From the NCBI GenBank assembly GCA_963752605.1, contig CAVVYW010000005.1, positions 806,001 to 870,000 of the forward strand: DNA of 64,000 bases. The letters are read 5' to 3'. Positions 8,882-18,287 of the stretch are shown here, one piece after another; position 1 is the stretch's first letter; each line of letters begins with the position of its first letter. The DNA comes from CAVVYW01 sp963752605. Lineage in GTDB: Bacteria > Actinomycetota > Thermoleophilia > Solirubrobacterales > 70-9. The position numbers were made by a program, and so were the translations under genes. The notes beneath the pieces were generated by a model, which worked only from the letters and a program-made list of their open reading frames with translations, had not been told where the DNA came from and did no database searches.

Positions 8882-10324
8882 GGTCCGGGCGGGATGTCGA
8901 GGGTGTTGCAGTCCCCGGGCGGCGCGGTCGGACCGGCCGGCGCGCCGTCTGGCGGACCCGGGAACGGCGGGCTTACGAACGGGTTGGAGAGGTCGGTTGA
9001 GGGCTGGGTGGTCCCGCCGGGGCAGCGCCGGAAGACCTTGAAGTTGGGAGAGGCCCCGAAGACCCCGTAGTCGGCGAACACCGCCGACAACGGGATCGGC
9101 TCGAGGTTCATCGTGCCCGGGTTGTAGTGGAAGACCCCGGTGCCGGCCGGCTGCACCCGCGCGTAGTGTCCGTCGGCGTCGTAGTAGCCGGTGACCCGCG
9201 CCAGGTTCCCGAGGGCGCCGAGGAGGTCGGGCGAGTAGGGCCGGATGAAGGTGAGCGTCGGGATCGAATCGCTCATCGCCTGGACCGAGGGCCCGACCGA
9301 GCGGGCGCCCGCGGCTTCGACCGCGGGCAGCTTCCCGAAGGCGTCAGCGAGATCGTTGTTCTTGCCCTGCAGGTTGACCGCCCGGCGCAGGTCCCGGAAG
9401 ACCGGGACGGAGCGCTGGATCACGGGCTTCAGCTGGCGGAGGAACGGCGCGAGGTTCTTGGTGCCGGTCTTGGCGGTTTCGACGAAGGGGTCCAGGTCGT
9501 CGAGGGTTGCCCGGAGGTTGAAGAAGGTCGTGTTGGCCTGGCGGAGCGCCGGGGGAAGCGCCACCAGAGCGCGGTCCAGCGACTCGTTCTGGGATGCGAT
9601 CGCCCCCAGGGCGAGGTTCGCGTTGGAGGTGAGCTGTGAGATGTCGTCGCGCCGCTCCGCCAGCGCGGTGACGACGCTCGAGCCGTTCACGAGGAAGTCC
9701 GTGAGGACCTGCTCGTCGAAGGCGAGCTCCTGGAGCAGCTTGTCCGTCGCGACCAGGGACGGACTCAGGTACTTGTAGACCTCGTTGGCCTCCGCGGCCC
9801 GGCCGGCGTAGATCGTGGCGGAGCCCTGGATGATGTCCTGGAGGCCCTTGCGCTCCGGGGCCCGGAGGGTGTTGAAGAGCTGGTCCAGGTCGACCGGGCT
9901 GGTGGTGTCCACCGCGCTGATCACCTGGTCCTCCTCCAGCTCCGGCGCATTGTCGGGGCCGGGTTGCAGCGAGATGTAGCGGTTGGCGATTCCGGAGATG
10001 GACGTCGCGCGATTGACGGCCTGCGGTGCCCTGGTGGAGCTTGCGGTCCACCGAGATCGTGATCTCGACCTGCCCGTTGTCGATCAGCTTGACCTCATCG
10101 ACGCTGCCGACCGGGGCTCCCCCGATCAGCACCTGGTTGCCCTTGACCAGCTGGCCGCCGGTCTCCATGGTCAGCCGATAGGTATGTCCGCCGTCGCCGC
10201 TGAAGAGGAGCAGGTAGAGGAGCGCGAGCACGACGAGGGCCAGGGCGGCGATCGCGGCGATGCGCCCGAAGTCAGATCCGCCCCGGGATATCTGCGGCGA
10301 GGTTCCCTCCTCCGCAGGCGTCAC
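8878..10324 (-). pseudogene. Mce/MlaD family protein, first gene of the mce operon, interrupted by a one-base frameshift
   Basis: The first 95 or so codons from ATG 10324 encode a cytosolic tail, one membrane segment (IAAIAALALVVLALLYLLLF) and the start of an Mce domain (LTMETGGQLVKGNQVLIGG, APVGSVDEVKLI, ISVDRKLHQGT). The remainder, in another frame, continues with VNRATSISGIANRYISLQPG and a normal helical domain to the stop at 8878. Removing one base of the CC doublet at 10020-10021 restores a single frame of 481 residues and yields HQGTAAVNRATS across the join. I infer a sequence error or very recent mutation. No YrbE permease gene precedes it: the 226 bases upstream are noncoding and presumably hold the operon promoter. 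Confidence 0.82.
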
Positions 10325-10550
10325 CGGCAGTTACCCGAACCCTGGCCGGGAAAAGCGATGTTCGGCCTCAGAGCGTCCTTTCCGGTCCCATTGGCGGTCC
10401 CTGTCGCAGCTGCTCCTCTCCACGCACGATCCTAACCGAGCACCCGGTGGGCGCGGCCGTAATTAGCCGCAAATCAGGCCCGTTAACCGGTACTTAATCG
10501 GTCTCCTTCTCGGCCGATTTCGCCTTCCCTGCGACCGGATCGGGCCCCGC

Positions 10551-12138
10551 TCAGCTGATTCGAACCGTCTGGCGCGAGAAGACGGTCTGACCCCCGCTGT
10601 CGAGGATCAGGGTCAGCGTGTAGCCGCCCCGCTTGATCGCTCGCCGCGCGCGAAGGGTGGCGACGCTCTTGCCGTTGCCCACCGGCCGGCGGCCGGCGGC
10701 GAAGACGCGCTTGCCGCGGGTCAGCCGGTAGCTCAACACCGAGCGGCTGGCGGCCTGGGCGACCGTGCACTTGACCTTGACCTTGCTCCCCTTGGCCTTC
10801 TTCACCTTGCAGCTCGCGGTCGCGTCCTTGCCCGGCGGACCCGGTGGCCCGGCCGCGCCCGGCGGGCTCTGTGGCCCGGCCGCGCCCGGCGGCCCGGGCG
10901 GGCCCGCCTGGGGCCCGGCGATCCAGCGGACCTCGTTGTTCTCAGAGTCGCCGACGAACACGTTCTGCCCCGCCGCGTCGACGGCCACCCCAACGGGGGC
11001 GTTGAGGTTGGCTGCCGTCGCCGCGCCGCCGTCGCCGCAGTTGGGCGGATCGGCGCAGGGGGTGCCGTTGCCGGCGATCGTCGAGATCGCCCCGCGCCGG
11101 GGTCACCTTGCGGATCTTGTGGTCGTCACTGTCGGCGATGTAGACGTTCCCCGCCCCGTCCACCTCCACCCCGGACGGAAAGTTGAGGTTGGCCGCGGTC
11201 GCCGTCGGCCCGTCGCCGCAGGTCCCAGTCGGCGTGGGACATGCGGTGCCGTTCCCGGCGATCGTCGAGATCGCCCCGGCCGGCGTCACCATGCGGATCT
11301 TGTGGTCGAATGTGTCGACGATGTAGACGTTGCCCGCCCCGTCGACCGCCACCTCGCGGGGGAAGTTGAGGTTGGCCGCGGTCGCCGTCGGCCCGTCCCC
11401 GCAGCTAGTGGTCGGATCCGGGCACTGGATGCCGTTGCCGGCGATCGTCGAGATCGCCCCCGCCGGGGTCACCTTGCGGATCTTGTTGGTGCCCGGGTCC
11501 CCGATGTAGACGTTGCCCGCCCCGTCGAGGGCGACCCCCCACGGGGAGCTGAGGTTGGCCGCGGTTGCCGTCGGCCCGTCCCCGCAGCTAGTGGTCGGAT
11601 CCGGGCACTGGATGCCGTTGCCGGCGATCGTCGAGATCGCCCCCGCCGGCGTCACCTTGCGGATCTTGTTGTTGCTCAGGTCCCCGATGTAGACGTTGCC
11701 CGAACCGTCGACCGCCACCCCGGTCGGCTCGTTGAGGTTGGCCGCGGTGGCCGTCGGCCCGTCGCCGCAGCTCGTGGTCGGATCGGCACACTCGATGCCG
11801 TTGCCGGCGATCGTCGAGATCGCCCCGCCTGGCGTCACCTTGCGGATCTTGTGGTCGTCCCTGTCGGCGATGTAGACGTTGCCCGCCCCGTCGACCGCCA
11901 CCCCGTGGGGGCGATTGAAACTGGCCGCTATTGCCGTCGGGCCGTCGCCACAGCTCGTTGTCGAGTCGGCACACTCGATGCCGTTGCCGGCGATCCGCCA
12001 GATCGTCGCCGGCTCGGTCACGTCCGCCTGGGCCGAGATCGCGCCGGCCGCGATACAGATCAGGGCGAACGTCAGGGCGACAGTTGCCTTGAGGCGGGAT
12101 GGCACATCGTGTGCCCGGCTCAGCCGGCTTCGGCGCAT
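10551..12138 (-). pseudogene. NHL-repeat / collagen-like secreted protein, copy 1, one-base frameshift
   Basis: ATG at 12138 follows directly after the TGA of copy 2. After a signal sequence (VALTFALICIAAGAISAQA) there are about six NHL repeats of roughly 58 residues, with the pattern GAISTIAGNG...CGDGPTATAANL...GVAVDGAGNVYIAD...HKIRKVTPA, predicted to form a beta-propeller. The frame breaks at about 11091-11100 (KVTPA then RGDLDD); the expected GAIST and the last repeat continue in another frame. One extra base in the GC-rich run accounts for it, giving 528 residues when corrected. The C-terminus is a GPPGPPGAAGP collagen-like segment plus a small beta domain (CKVKKAKGSKVKVKCTV). Confidence 0.8.
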
Positions 12139-12578
12139 TCAGCGAAGGCGCACGGTCTGGCGCGAGAAGACGGTCTGACCCCCACCGTCGAGGATCAGGG
12201 TCAGCGTGTAGCGGCCCCGCTCGATCGCTCGCCGCGCGCGAAGGGTGGCGACGCTCTTGCCGTTGCCCACCGGCCGGCGGCCGGCGGCGAAGACGCGCTT
12301 GCCGCGGGTCAGCCGGTAGCTCAACACCGAGCGGCTGGCGGCCTGGGCGACCGTGCACTTGACCTTGACCTTGCTCCCCTTGGCCTTCTTCACCTTGCAG
12401 CTCGCGGTCGCGTCCTTGCCCGGCGGACCCTGCGGCCCGGCCGCGCCCGGCGGGCTCTGCGGCCCGGCCGCGCCCGGCGGCCCGGGCGGGCCCGCCTGGG
12501 GCCCGGCGATCCAGCGGACCTCGTTGTTCTCAGAGTCGGCGACGAACACGTTCTGTCCCGCCGCGTCGACCTCCACCC
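10565..12578. repeat. two near-identical direct copies of the NHL-gene 3' ends, offset 1588 bp
   Basis: Bases about 10565-10990 and 12153-12578 are nearly identical by eye over roughly 420 bp, with only scattered substitutions and no gaps (constant offset 1588). They encode the collagen-like stretch and C-terminal beta domain of the two NHL proteins. The NHL units upstream are much more diverged. This points to recent duplication or gene conversion of the 3' ends. Confidence 0.8.
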
Positions 12579-13716
12579 CGAAGGGGAAGTTGAGCTGGGC
12601 CGCCGTCGCCGCACCGCCGTCGCCGCAGTTGGGCGGGTTCGAGCACTGGGTGCCGTTGCCGGCGATCGTCGTGATCGCCCCCGCTGGGGTCACCTTGCGG
12701 ATCTTGTGGTCGTCCTCGTCGGCGATGTAGACGTTGCCCGCACCGTCTACCGCCACGTGCTCCGGGTTGTCGAACTGGGCCGCCGTCGCGGTCGGCCCGT
12801 CGCCGCAGGTCCCGGTGGGGACGGCGCAGGGGTTGCCGTCGCCCGCGATCGTCGAGATCGCTCCCGCCGGGGTCACCTTGCGGACCTTGTCGATTCCCCG
12901 GTCTCCGATGTAGACGTTGCCCGACCCATCGACCGCCACCCCGGTTGCAGTACTGAGCTGGGCCGCCGTCGCGGTCGGCCCGTCGCCGCAGGTCCCGGTG
13001 GGGACGGCGCAGGGGTTGCCGTCGCCCGCGATCGTCGAGATCGCCCCGGCCGGGGTCACCTTGCGGATCTTGAGATTGTCGGCGATGTAGACGTTGCCCG
13101 CCCCGTCGACCACCACCCCATCCGGCGAGATCAGGTTGGCCGCCGTCGCGGTCGGCCCGTCCCCGCAGGTCCCGGTCGGAGTCGCGCACGTGATGCCGTT
13201 GCCGGCGAACGTCGAGATCGTCCCGGCAGGCGTCACCTTGCGGATCTTGCGGGCGCTCCTGTCGGCGATGTAGACGTTGCCCGCCCCGTCGACCGCCACG
13301 TCGCTGGCGTTGGCGAGGCTTGCCGCAGTCGCCGCGCCGCCGTCTCCGCAGGCCGCGGTGCCTGGGTTGCAGTTGGTGCCGTTGCCGGCGAACGTCGAGA
13401 TCGTCCCGCCAGGGGTCACCTTGCGCACCTTGCCGACATCCCTCTCCGCGATGTAGAGGTTCCCCGCCGCATCGAGGGCCACCCCTTGGGCGACGTTGAT
13501 GTTGGCCGCGGTCGCCGCGCCGCCGTCGCCGCAGGGGTCGGTTGGCACGCACTGAAGGCCGTTGCCGGCGATCCGCCAGATCGTCGCGGGCTCGGTCACG
13601 TAGGCCTGCGCCGAGATCGCACCGGCCACGACACAGATCAGCGCCAACGTCAAGGCGACAGTCGCCTTGAGGCGGGGTGGCACATCGTCTGCCCGGCTGA
13701 GCTCCCTTTCGTTCAT
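12139..13716 (-). CDS. NHL-repeat / collagen-like secreted protein, copy 2 (intact)
   Basis: 525 residues from ATG 13716. The signal peptide VALTLALICVVAGAISAQA precedes about seven NHL repeats, each carrying NVYIADxxxxKIRKVTPA and a CGDG motif, so a beta-propeller outside the cell is expected. Next come a short collagen-like Gly-X-Y run (GPPGPPGAAGPQSPPGAAGP) and a C-terminal beta domain with two Cys. NHL propellers usually bind proteins or carbohydrates, but no ligand can be read here. It is the upstream gene of a tandem pair and serves as the intact reference for the frameshifted copy; the stop and the next start touch (TGAATG), so the two are probably cotranscribed. Confidence 0.85.
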   Translation of the reverse strand: MNERELSRADDVPPRLKATVALTLALICVVAGAISAQAYVTEPATIWRIAGNGLQCVPTDPCGDGGAATAANINVAQGVALDAAGNLYIAERDVGKVRKVTPGGTISTFAGNGTNCNPGTAACGDGGAATAASLANASDVAVDGAGNVYIADRSARKIRKVTPAGTISTFAGNGITCATPTGTCGDGPTATAANLISPDGVVVDGAGNVYIADNLKIRKVTPAGAISTIAGDGNPCAVPTGTCGDGPTATAAQLSTATGVAVDGSGNVYIGDRGIDKVRKVTPAGAISTIAGDGNPCAVPTGTCGDGPTATAAQFDNPEHVAVDGAGNVYIADEDDHKIRKVTPAGAITTIAGNGTQCSNPPNCGDGGAATAAQLNFPFGVEVDAAGQNVFVADSENNEVRWIAGPQAGPPGPPGAAGPQSPPGAAGPQGPPGKDATASCKVKKAKGSKVKVKCTVAQAASRSVLSYRLTRGKRVFAAGRRPVGNGKSVATLRARRAIERGRYTLTLILDGGGQTVFSRQTVRLR

Positions 13717-13894
13717 GCCCCCCGCGAGCCTATGCCACAGTCATCTGCATAGCAACCACCCATTACTGGGGCAAGCCTGCGCAAGCGGCGGCGGGCCTAG
13801 CCGAGGGGAGGTACCAGGCGAGGCACTCGTTAGTTGCCCTCGCGCGATGCGGTCCGGACAACCTCTCAGACGGCCTCAGCGTCCCGAAATGAGA

Positions 13895-13916
13895 AACCCC
13901 CGCACCGACGGGGGTT
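13895..13916 (-). terminator. rho-independent terminator of tRNA-Glu
   Basis: On the minus strand an 8-bp stem (AACCCCCG / CGGGGGTT) with a 6-base loop is followed by TTTCTCATTT. It lies 8 bases beyond the tRNA-Glu 3' end on the same strand, the expected place for its terminator. The 150 bases between this and the NHL gene start show nothing else recognisable. Confidence 0.8.
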
Positions 13917-13924
13917 CCGCGAGA

Positions 13925-13997
13925 CACCGCTACCGGGATTCGAACCCGGGTTTCCGGACTGAGAATCCGGCGTCCTAGTCCCCTAGACGATAGCGGC
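13925..13997 (-). tRNA. tRNA-Glu (anticodon CTC)
   Basis: Minus strand, 73 bases. The acceptor GCCGCTA pairs with TAGCGGT (one G-U). The anticodon arm CCGGA-TTCTCAG-TCCGG gives anticodon CTC, reading GAG. The T arm is ACCCGGGTTCGAATCCCGGT. CCA is not encoded. Confidence 0.96.
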
Positions 13998-14131
13998 GTG
14001 TAGGTGACGGATCGGCAGTGTAGCCAAGGCCCTTTTGACCTTCGGACGGTCCAGCTGAGCCCTCGCCCTGGCGATCAGCCGGCCCGGATTCCGTCGGGTC
14101 CGACTCATCACTCGCTAGATTTCTTTGTCCG

Positions 14132-14215
14132 GCGGGTGTGCTGGAACTGGTAGACAGCATCGGCTCAGAACCGGTGGCGCGAAAGCGCGTGTGGGTTCGA
14201 TTCCCTCCACCCGCA
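14132..14215 (+). tRNA. tRNA-Leu (anticodon CAG)
   Basis: 84 bases with a long variable arm (GGCGCGAAAGCGCG), typical of class II tRNAs. The acceptor GCGGGTG pairs with CACCCGC, discriminator A. The anticodon arm ATCGG-CTCAGAA-CCGGT gives CAG, reading CUG. It is one of three tRNA-Leu genes in the window. Confidence 0.96.
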
Positions 14216-14327
14216 TTCTCTCGCCTCCCTTGCACACCAGTCGGGGAGATCGTCCCGAAGCCCTCGCGGAAAGACGACGCGGCCCGGGGGGACCGGTTCA
14301 TCGGGCCGAAGCGCTGAACCCTCGATC

Positions 14328-15119
14328 TCAGGCGAAGCGTTCGAGTTGAGCCACCGGAGCCGGGGCCTTGAGGGCGTTGCCCTGGGCCTGGTCCACTCCC
14401 AGCTCCTCGAGCGTCTGCAGGGTGGCGAGGTCCTCGACCCCGACGGCGATCGTCACCGGACCGAAGCGTCGCGCCGGACTGACGATCGCCTCGACCGCGT
14501 GGCGGCTCGCCGGGTTGAGGCGAAGGTCGCGGACGAAGTCGCGGTTGATCTTGAGGTAGGTGGCCTGCAGGTCGCGGAGATAGGAGAGCCCGCCGCTCCC
14601 CATCCCGAACTGATCGACTGCCACCTTGACTCCGATCTCCCGCAGGCTCCAGACCAGCTCGCGGCTCCGCTCCTCGTCCTCCATCAGCTGCTCCTCCCTC
14701 AGCTCCAGCACGAGGTTGGCGGGGTCCGCCTCGGTCTCCATCAGCCGGTCCTCGATCTGCCCCAGCAGCTCGGGTCCGAGCGACTGCATCGAAACGTTCA
14801 CGTTGACCGCCATCCCGCCGGCCGCGAGGCCGATCGCCTCGCGAAGCGCCCAGGAGTCGATCCGCGTAATCGAGGCATCGCGCTCCGCGCTGGAGACGAA
14901 GTCGCGAGCCTCGATCACATCGGACCCTTCCATCATGCGCGCGAGCAGCTCGTGCCTGAGCGTACGGCCGCTCTTCAGCCCAAAGATCGGCTGCTCGTAG
15001 AGCATCAACCGATCCTCCTCAAGGGCAGTGCCTATCCGGGTTGCCCAGGGGGCCAACGCATGGTCGTCCTGACCGTTACCCCCGCGGAAATCTTCCTGTC
15101 GCCGCGGCCTCATGTTCAT
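14328..15119 (-). CDS. EAL-domain protein with altered catalytic residues
   Basis: 263 residues from ATG 15119 (ATG 15113 is also possible); an EAL domain fills about residues 38-258. EAL enzymes hydrolyse the messenger cyclic-di-GMP. Matching motifs include HELLAR (E57), VNVNVS (N106/N108), LELRE (E139), LKIN (K190) and QGN (Q246). Two normally essential positions differ: the DDFG motif reads DQFG (D169-Q170), and the Glu of EGVE is Val226 in AVGVE. Both normally help bind metal or position the water, so I infer a c-di-GMP sensor or protein-binding module rather than an active phosphodiesterase. There is no GGDEF partner and no membrane segment. The fold assignment is firm, the loss of activity inferred. 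Confidence 0.88.
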   Translation of the reverse strand: MNMRPRRQEDFRGGNGQDDHALAPWATRIGTALEEDRLMLYEQPIFGLKSGRTLRHELLARMMEGSDVIEARDFVSSAERDASITRIDSWALREAIGLAAGGMAVNVNVSMQSLGPELLGQIEDRLMETEADPANLVLELREEQLMEDEERSRELVWSLREIGVKVAVDQFGMGSGGLSYLRDLQATYLKINRDFVRDLRLNPASRHAVEAIVSPARRFGPVTIAVGVEDLATLQTLEELGVDQAQGNALKAPAPVAQLERFA

Positions 15120-15275
15120 GGATCCGAAGCATCGACCCTGGACGCGCCCGGCACAACGGGAGGAAGTACGCAATTTCATAGGGGGGTGAACTACTGACGC
15201 CATGCCTGTGCGGGCACGGAAAACACGCTGATTCCGCGGTTTAGCGGCGGCGCACCCGTGGTAATCCGGTTCTGA

Positions 15276-16064
15276 ATGGCGGGAAGGACTGGACGCATGT
15301 TGCTGGGAGCTGCGCTCGCGGCCGCGAGCGTGACGGCCCTCCTGGCCCCGACGGCTCAGGCGTCGACGGTCACCATCGGCAGCTCCCTGAGCGCGTCCTT
15401 CACCCAGACCGCGTTTCCCGCACCGACCACGGTCTCGAACTACATCCTCCCCTCGCCCGCGAACACCACCTCCCCGACCGACGGGACCGTGATCAGCTGG
15501 CGCCTCGTCGGCGCGGGCGCGCCCTTCACCCCTCGCATTCTCCGCTCCACCGGCGGCACCTCGCACACCGGTGCCGGCACCGGCGGGGCGCAGACGCCCG
15601 CCGCTCCACCGGCGATCTCGGGCCCCTTCACCACCAGCCTTCCGATCAAGCGCGGGGAGCTCTTCGGCGTCAACGTCCCCGCCGCCGGGACCCTGGGAAC
15701 GGCGACGACTGCCGGCGCCACCAATCTCCAGTGGACTCCCCCGCTTTCGGACGGGGCCGCCGGCACACCCCCGACGACGAGCGTGACGTCCGAGGCCGCG
15801 ATCAGCGCCGTCGTGCGCTTCTGCAAGGTCCCGGCGCTGAAGGGCCTCACGGCCACGGCCGCGCGAGCGGCCCTCACGTCGGCCGACTGCGCGATCGGCA
15901 CCGTCACCAAGTCGCAGAAACGGCGCCCCACCAAGCAGGTCATCGGCCAGAGCGTCAAGGCGAACAGCTCGATCGCCGACACCGCGCCCGTCGACTTCGT
16001 CGTCGCGCCGAAGAAGAAGCCGAAGCGAAAGAAGAAGAAGAGGAAGAAGAAGAACCGCCGCTAG
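15276..16064 (+). CDS. secreted protein with C-terminal PASTA-like domain and polybasic tail
   Basis: 262 residues. ATG 15276 is followed by a signal peptide (MLLGAALAAASVTALLAPTA, cleavage near AQA-STV). The central part is a beta-rich domain of unknown family. Residues about 183-245 (CKVPALKGLTATAARAALTS ... GQSVKANSSIADTAPVDFVV) match the PASTA pattern, an extracytoplasmic module that binds peptidoglycan fragments or beta-lactams in other proteins. The end is extremely basic (KKKPKRKKKKRKKKNRR). Wall association through the PASTA-like domain and the tail is a reasonable inference. It stands alone, convergent with the beta-helix gene. Confidence 0.82.
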   Translation: MAGRTGRMLLGAALAAASVTALLAPTAQASTVTIGSSLSASFTQTAFPAPTTVSNYILPSPANTTSPTDGTVISWRLVGAGAPFTPRILRSTGGTSHTGAGTGGAQTPAAPPAISGPFTTSLPIKRGELFGVNVPAAGTLGTATTAGATNLQWTPPLSDGAAGTPPTTSVTSEAAISAVVRFCKVPALKGLTATAARAALTSADCAIGTVTKSQKRRPTKQVIGQSVKANSSIADTAPVDFVVAPKKKPKRKKKKRKKKNRR

Positions 16065-16089
16065 CCGCAGGCCGCTCAGGTGCCGCCGG

Positions 16090-18198
16090 CTACTTCTTCT
16101 TGGTCCTGACGCACTTCTTCTTGCCCTTGACCTTCTTCAGCTTGAAGCCCTTCTTGCACTTCTTCGCGGTCGGGGTCGGAATCGCGGCCGGCGGCGCCGT
16201 CGTCGTGGCCGCTGGTGGCGTCGGCGGCGCGGGCGTCACCTCGCTGTAGGTGAGGGCGGCCGAGCAGTTGGAGGTCCCGCCGACGCCGGTCGCCTGCGCG
16301 TAGAAGGACGTGGTCGAGTTGTCGGCGACGGTGACCGGAATCCCGGCCCCGGCGAGGTCGGCGCCGGTGCCGGTCGCTGCGATGGATCCCGCGCAGCCGG
16401 GCTGCGTGTAGATGTTCACCGTGCTCGAGGCCGTCGCCGTCCCGATCAGACTGAGGTTGTTGTTGTTCCCGCCGGACGGCGGATTGGTGCTGTCCAGCGT
16501 CGGCAGCGCGGGCCGGCGCTGCCAGGTGAACGGGTCCGAGCACTCCGAGATCGCGTTGCCGTAGAGGGTCGTTGCGCTGAAGGTGGTCGCGCTGTTTGGC
16601 GCGAACGGCCCGACCGTCTTGCCCGGGTCTGCGAACACCGTGTCCGGCTCGGGGGATCCGAAGGGCGCTTCGCAGGCGCCGCCAGTGAACACCTGGACGC
16701 TGGAGCTCTTCTCGGAGATGCCGAACAGCGAGGTGCCCATGCTGTCGCCGGGCGAGGAGGGGTTGCTCCCGGTGAACGTCGGACCCTGGACCTCGAATGC
16801 GCCGACATCGGTTCCATCGCCACCGGTGGGCTGGGCGATGTCGAAGTTCCAGGTGCGCTGGAAGCCGCGCTGGTCGAGGGTCTCCGAGGCAGCGACGCCC
16901 TGGTCGATCACGGTCTGGTCCACACCGTTGGGGACGGCCGGCCGACGGGTCTGCGTCGGTCCACCGTTGTCGCCCAGCGGGAGCAGGATCGCGGGGTTCG
17001 TGATCATGACGTCGCCGGCGATCGGATCGCAGCTCGCGTCATCCGCCCAGTTGTGGCCCGCGGAGGTCGTGGAACCGAAGAATTCGCAGTTCGATCCGCC
17101 GCCCATGGGCTCCGCGATGATCGTGTTCATCAGGGTGAAGGTCGAGCCAAACAGGTTGGCGGACTCAGCCGCGCTGTTGCCGGTGATCGTGTTGCTGGTC
17201 ACGGTCATCGCCGCGTCGGAGAAGATGCCGCCCGCCCTCTCGAAGAAGAGACCGGTCGCGGCGCCGGCATCCATCGTGTTGTTGGCGATCGTGCTCCCGG
17301 TGACGCTCGCGCTCGTCAAGCCGCCGCCGGCAAAGATTGCTCCCTGGGTCTCCGTGTTTGTGGTGGCGCCGGGCCCCATCGCGGCGGGGGTGGCCGTCGC
17401 GGTGCTGGTGTTTCCCGTGATCGCCGACCTGGCGATGCTCACATCGCCAGCTCCACCCAGATAGATGGCGGCCCCGTCTGCGATCGAGGTCGTCTGGCTG
17501 AGCGAATCGTTGGCGCCGATCATGTCCGCGCTGAGGTCGTTGCCGCTCACGGTGGTGTCGGTCACGGTCAGATCGCCTTCGTTGTAAATACCGCCGCCGA
17601 AGGTCGCTGCCGAGTTCGAGCCTCCGTTGAAGAAAATCGACGAGGAGTTGTCGACGACAGCGGCGTCATCGAGCGTCAGCGCCGCGTCGAAGTCCACGAG
17701 GATCCCGCCGCCGCCGTCGGGGCCGGGGCCGGGCAGGCCGAGGTGCCCGCCCGTGGCGGTCAGCCCAGAGATGGTCACGTCGCCGGCCGTGACATTGAAG
17801 ACGCGACTTCGGGTAGAGGGGGCGGCGGTGGCGTCGACGATCAGGTCATCGACCCCGGGACCCTGGATCTCGAGGTCGCTGCTGATACCGAGCTCGTCGG
17901 GATCCTCGGGACCGTTGTAGAGGGCGATCGTATGGGGCGGCGGGCTCGGAATCGCAAAGGTGATCGTGTCGTCGCCGTCCCCCTCGACGCAATCGGAGTC
18001 CACCGGGACGGTGTCGGTGTTCGCCGACTCGATCGCCTGGCGGAGGGTGCATTCGTCGGTGGCGCCCGTGGGATCGGCCGTCGAGTCGACGACGATGCCG
18101 GCGGCGCTCGCGCTTGCGGCGACTGCCAGCGAGGCACCGATTCCGCCGATCGCCGCCATGGTCATGACCCGCTTCCCTGCGTTCCGTCCGCCCCTCAT
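16090..18198 (-). CDS. secreted right-handed beta-helix protein (CSLREA-like start) with Lys/Cys tail
   Basis: 702 residues from ATG 18198, preferred over an upstream TTG because AAGGA sits about 8 bases before it. The signal peptide (MTMAAIGGIGASLAVAASAS) is followed by a CSLREA-like block (DECTLRQAIESAN), common at the N-terminus of large secreted beta-helix proteins. Parallel beta-helix repeats span about 90-420 (DVTISGLTATGGHLG, GGGIYNEGDLTVTDTTVSGN, SNTITGN), then DNGGPTQTRRP, a frequent closing motif, and Ig-like segments with paired Cys. The tail reads KKCKKGFKLKKVKGKKKCVR and ends in TKKK. No catalytic site is recognised; polysaccharide binding or adhesion is likely but unproven. Confidence 0.88.
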   Translation of the reverse strand: MRGGRNAGKRVMTMAAIGGIGASLAVAASASAAGIVVDSTADPTGATDECTLRQAIESANTDTVPVDSDCVEGDGDDTITFAIPSPPPHTIALYNGPEDPDELGISSDLEIQGPGVDDLIVDATAAPSTRSRVFNVTAGDVTISGLTATGGHLGLPGPGPDGGGGILVDFDAALTLDDAAVVDNSSSIFFNGGSNSAATFGGGIYNEGDLTVTDTTVSGNDLSADMIGANDSLSQTTSIADGAAIYLGGAGDVSIARSAITGNTSTATATPAAMGPGATTNTETQGAIFAGGGLTSASVTGSTIANNTMDAGAATGLFFERAGGIFSDAAMTVTSNTITGNSAAESANLFGSTFTLMNTIIAEPMGGGSNCEFFGSTTSAGHNWADDASCDPIAGDVMITNPAILLPLGDNGGPTQTRRPAVPNGVDQTVIDQGVAASETLDQRGFQRTWNFDIAQPTGGDGTDVGAFEVQGPTFTGSNPSSPGDSMGTSLFGISEKSSSVQVFTGGACEAPFGSPEPDTVFADPGKTVGPFAPNSATTFSATTLYGNAISECSDPFTWQRRPALPTLDSTNPPSGGNNNNLSLIGTATASSTVNIYTQPGCAGSIAATGTGADLAGAGIPVTVADNSTTSFYAQATGVGGTSNCSAALTYSEVTPAPPTPPAATTTAPPAAIPTPTAKKCKKGFKLKKVKGKKKCVRTKKK

Positions 18199-18287
18199 CT
18201 TCAAATCCTTCCCTGGATTCCCCCCGCCGAGTGGCGAAGACCACCTCTCACTCTAGCGGCAGCCACGCCGGGCATCGTGAATCGCCG

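Noticed and set aside
1359..10324. mce genes as evidence of a pathogen
   Set aside because: Mce/MlaD proteins are widespread lipid-transfer proteins in soil actinobacteria; nothing else here suggests virulence.
10980..13600. CRISPR-like regular repetition
   Set aside because: The roughly 175-bp periodicity is coding NHL repeats with no short palindromic repeats or unique spacers; there are no cas genes.
10765..13752. Very long plus-strand open frame (995 codons) across the NHL genes
   Set aside because: It is antisense to repeat-bearing genes with signal peptides and clear families; its translation is Arg/Asp/Gly-rich repetition typical of a GC-driven shadow frame.
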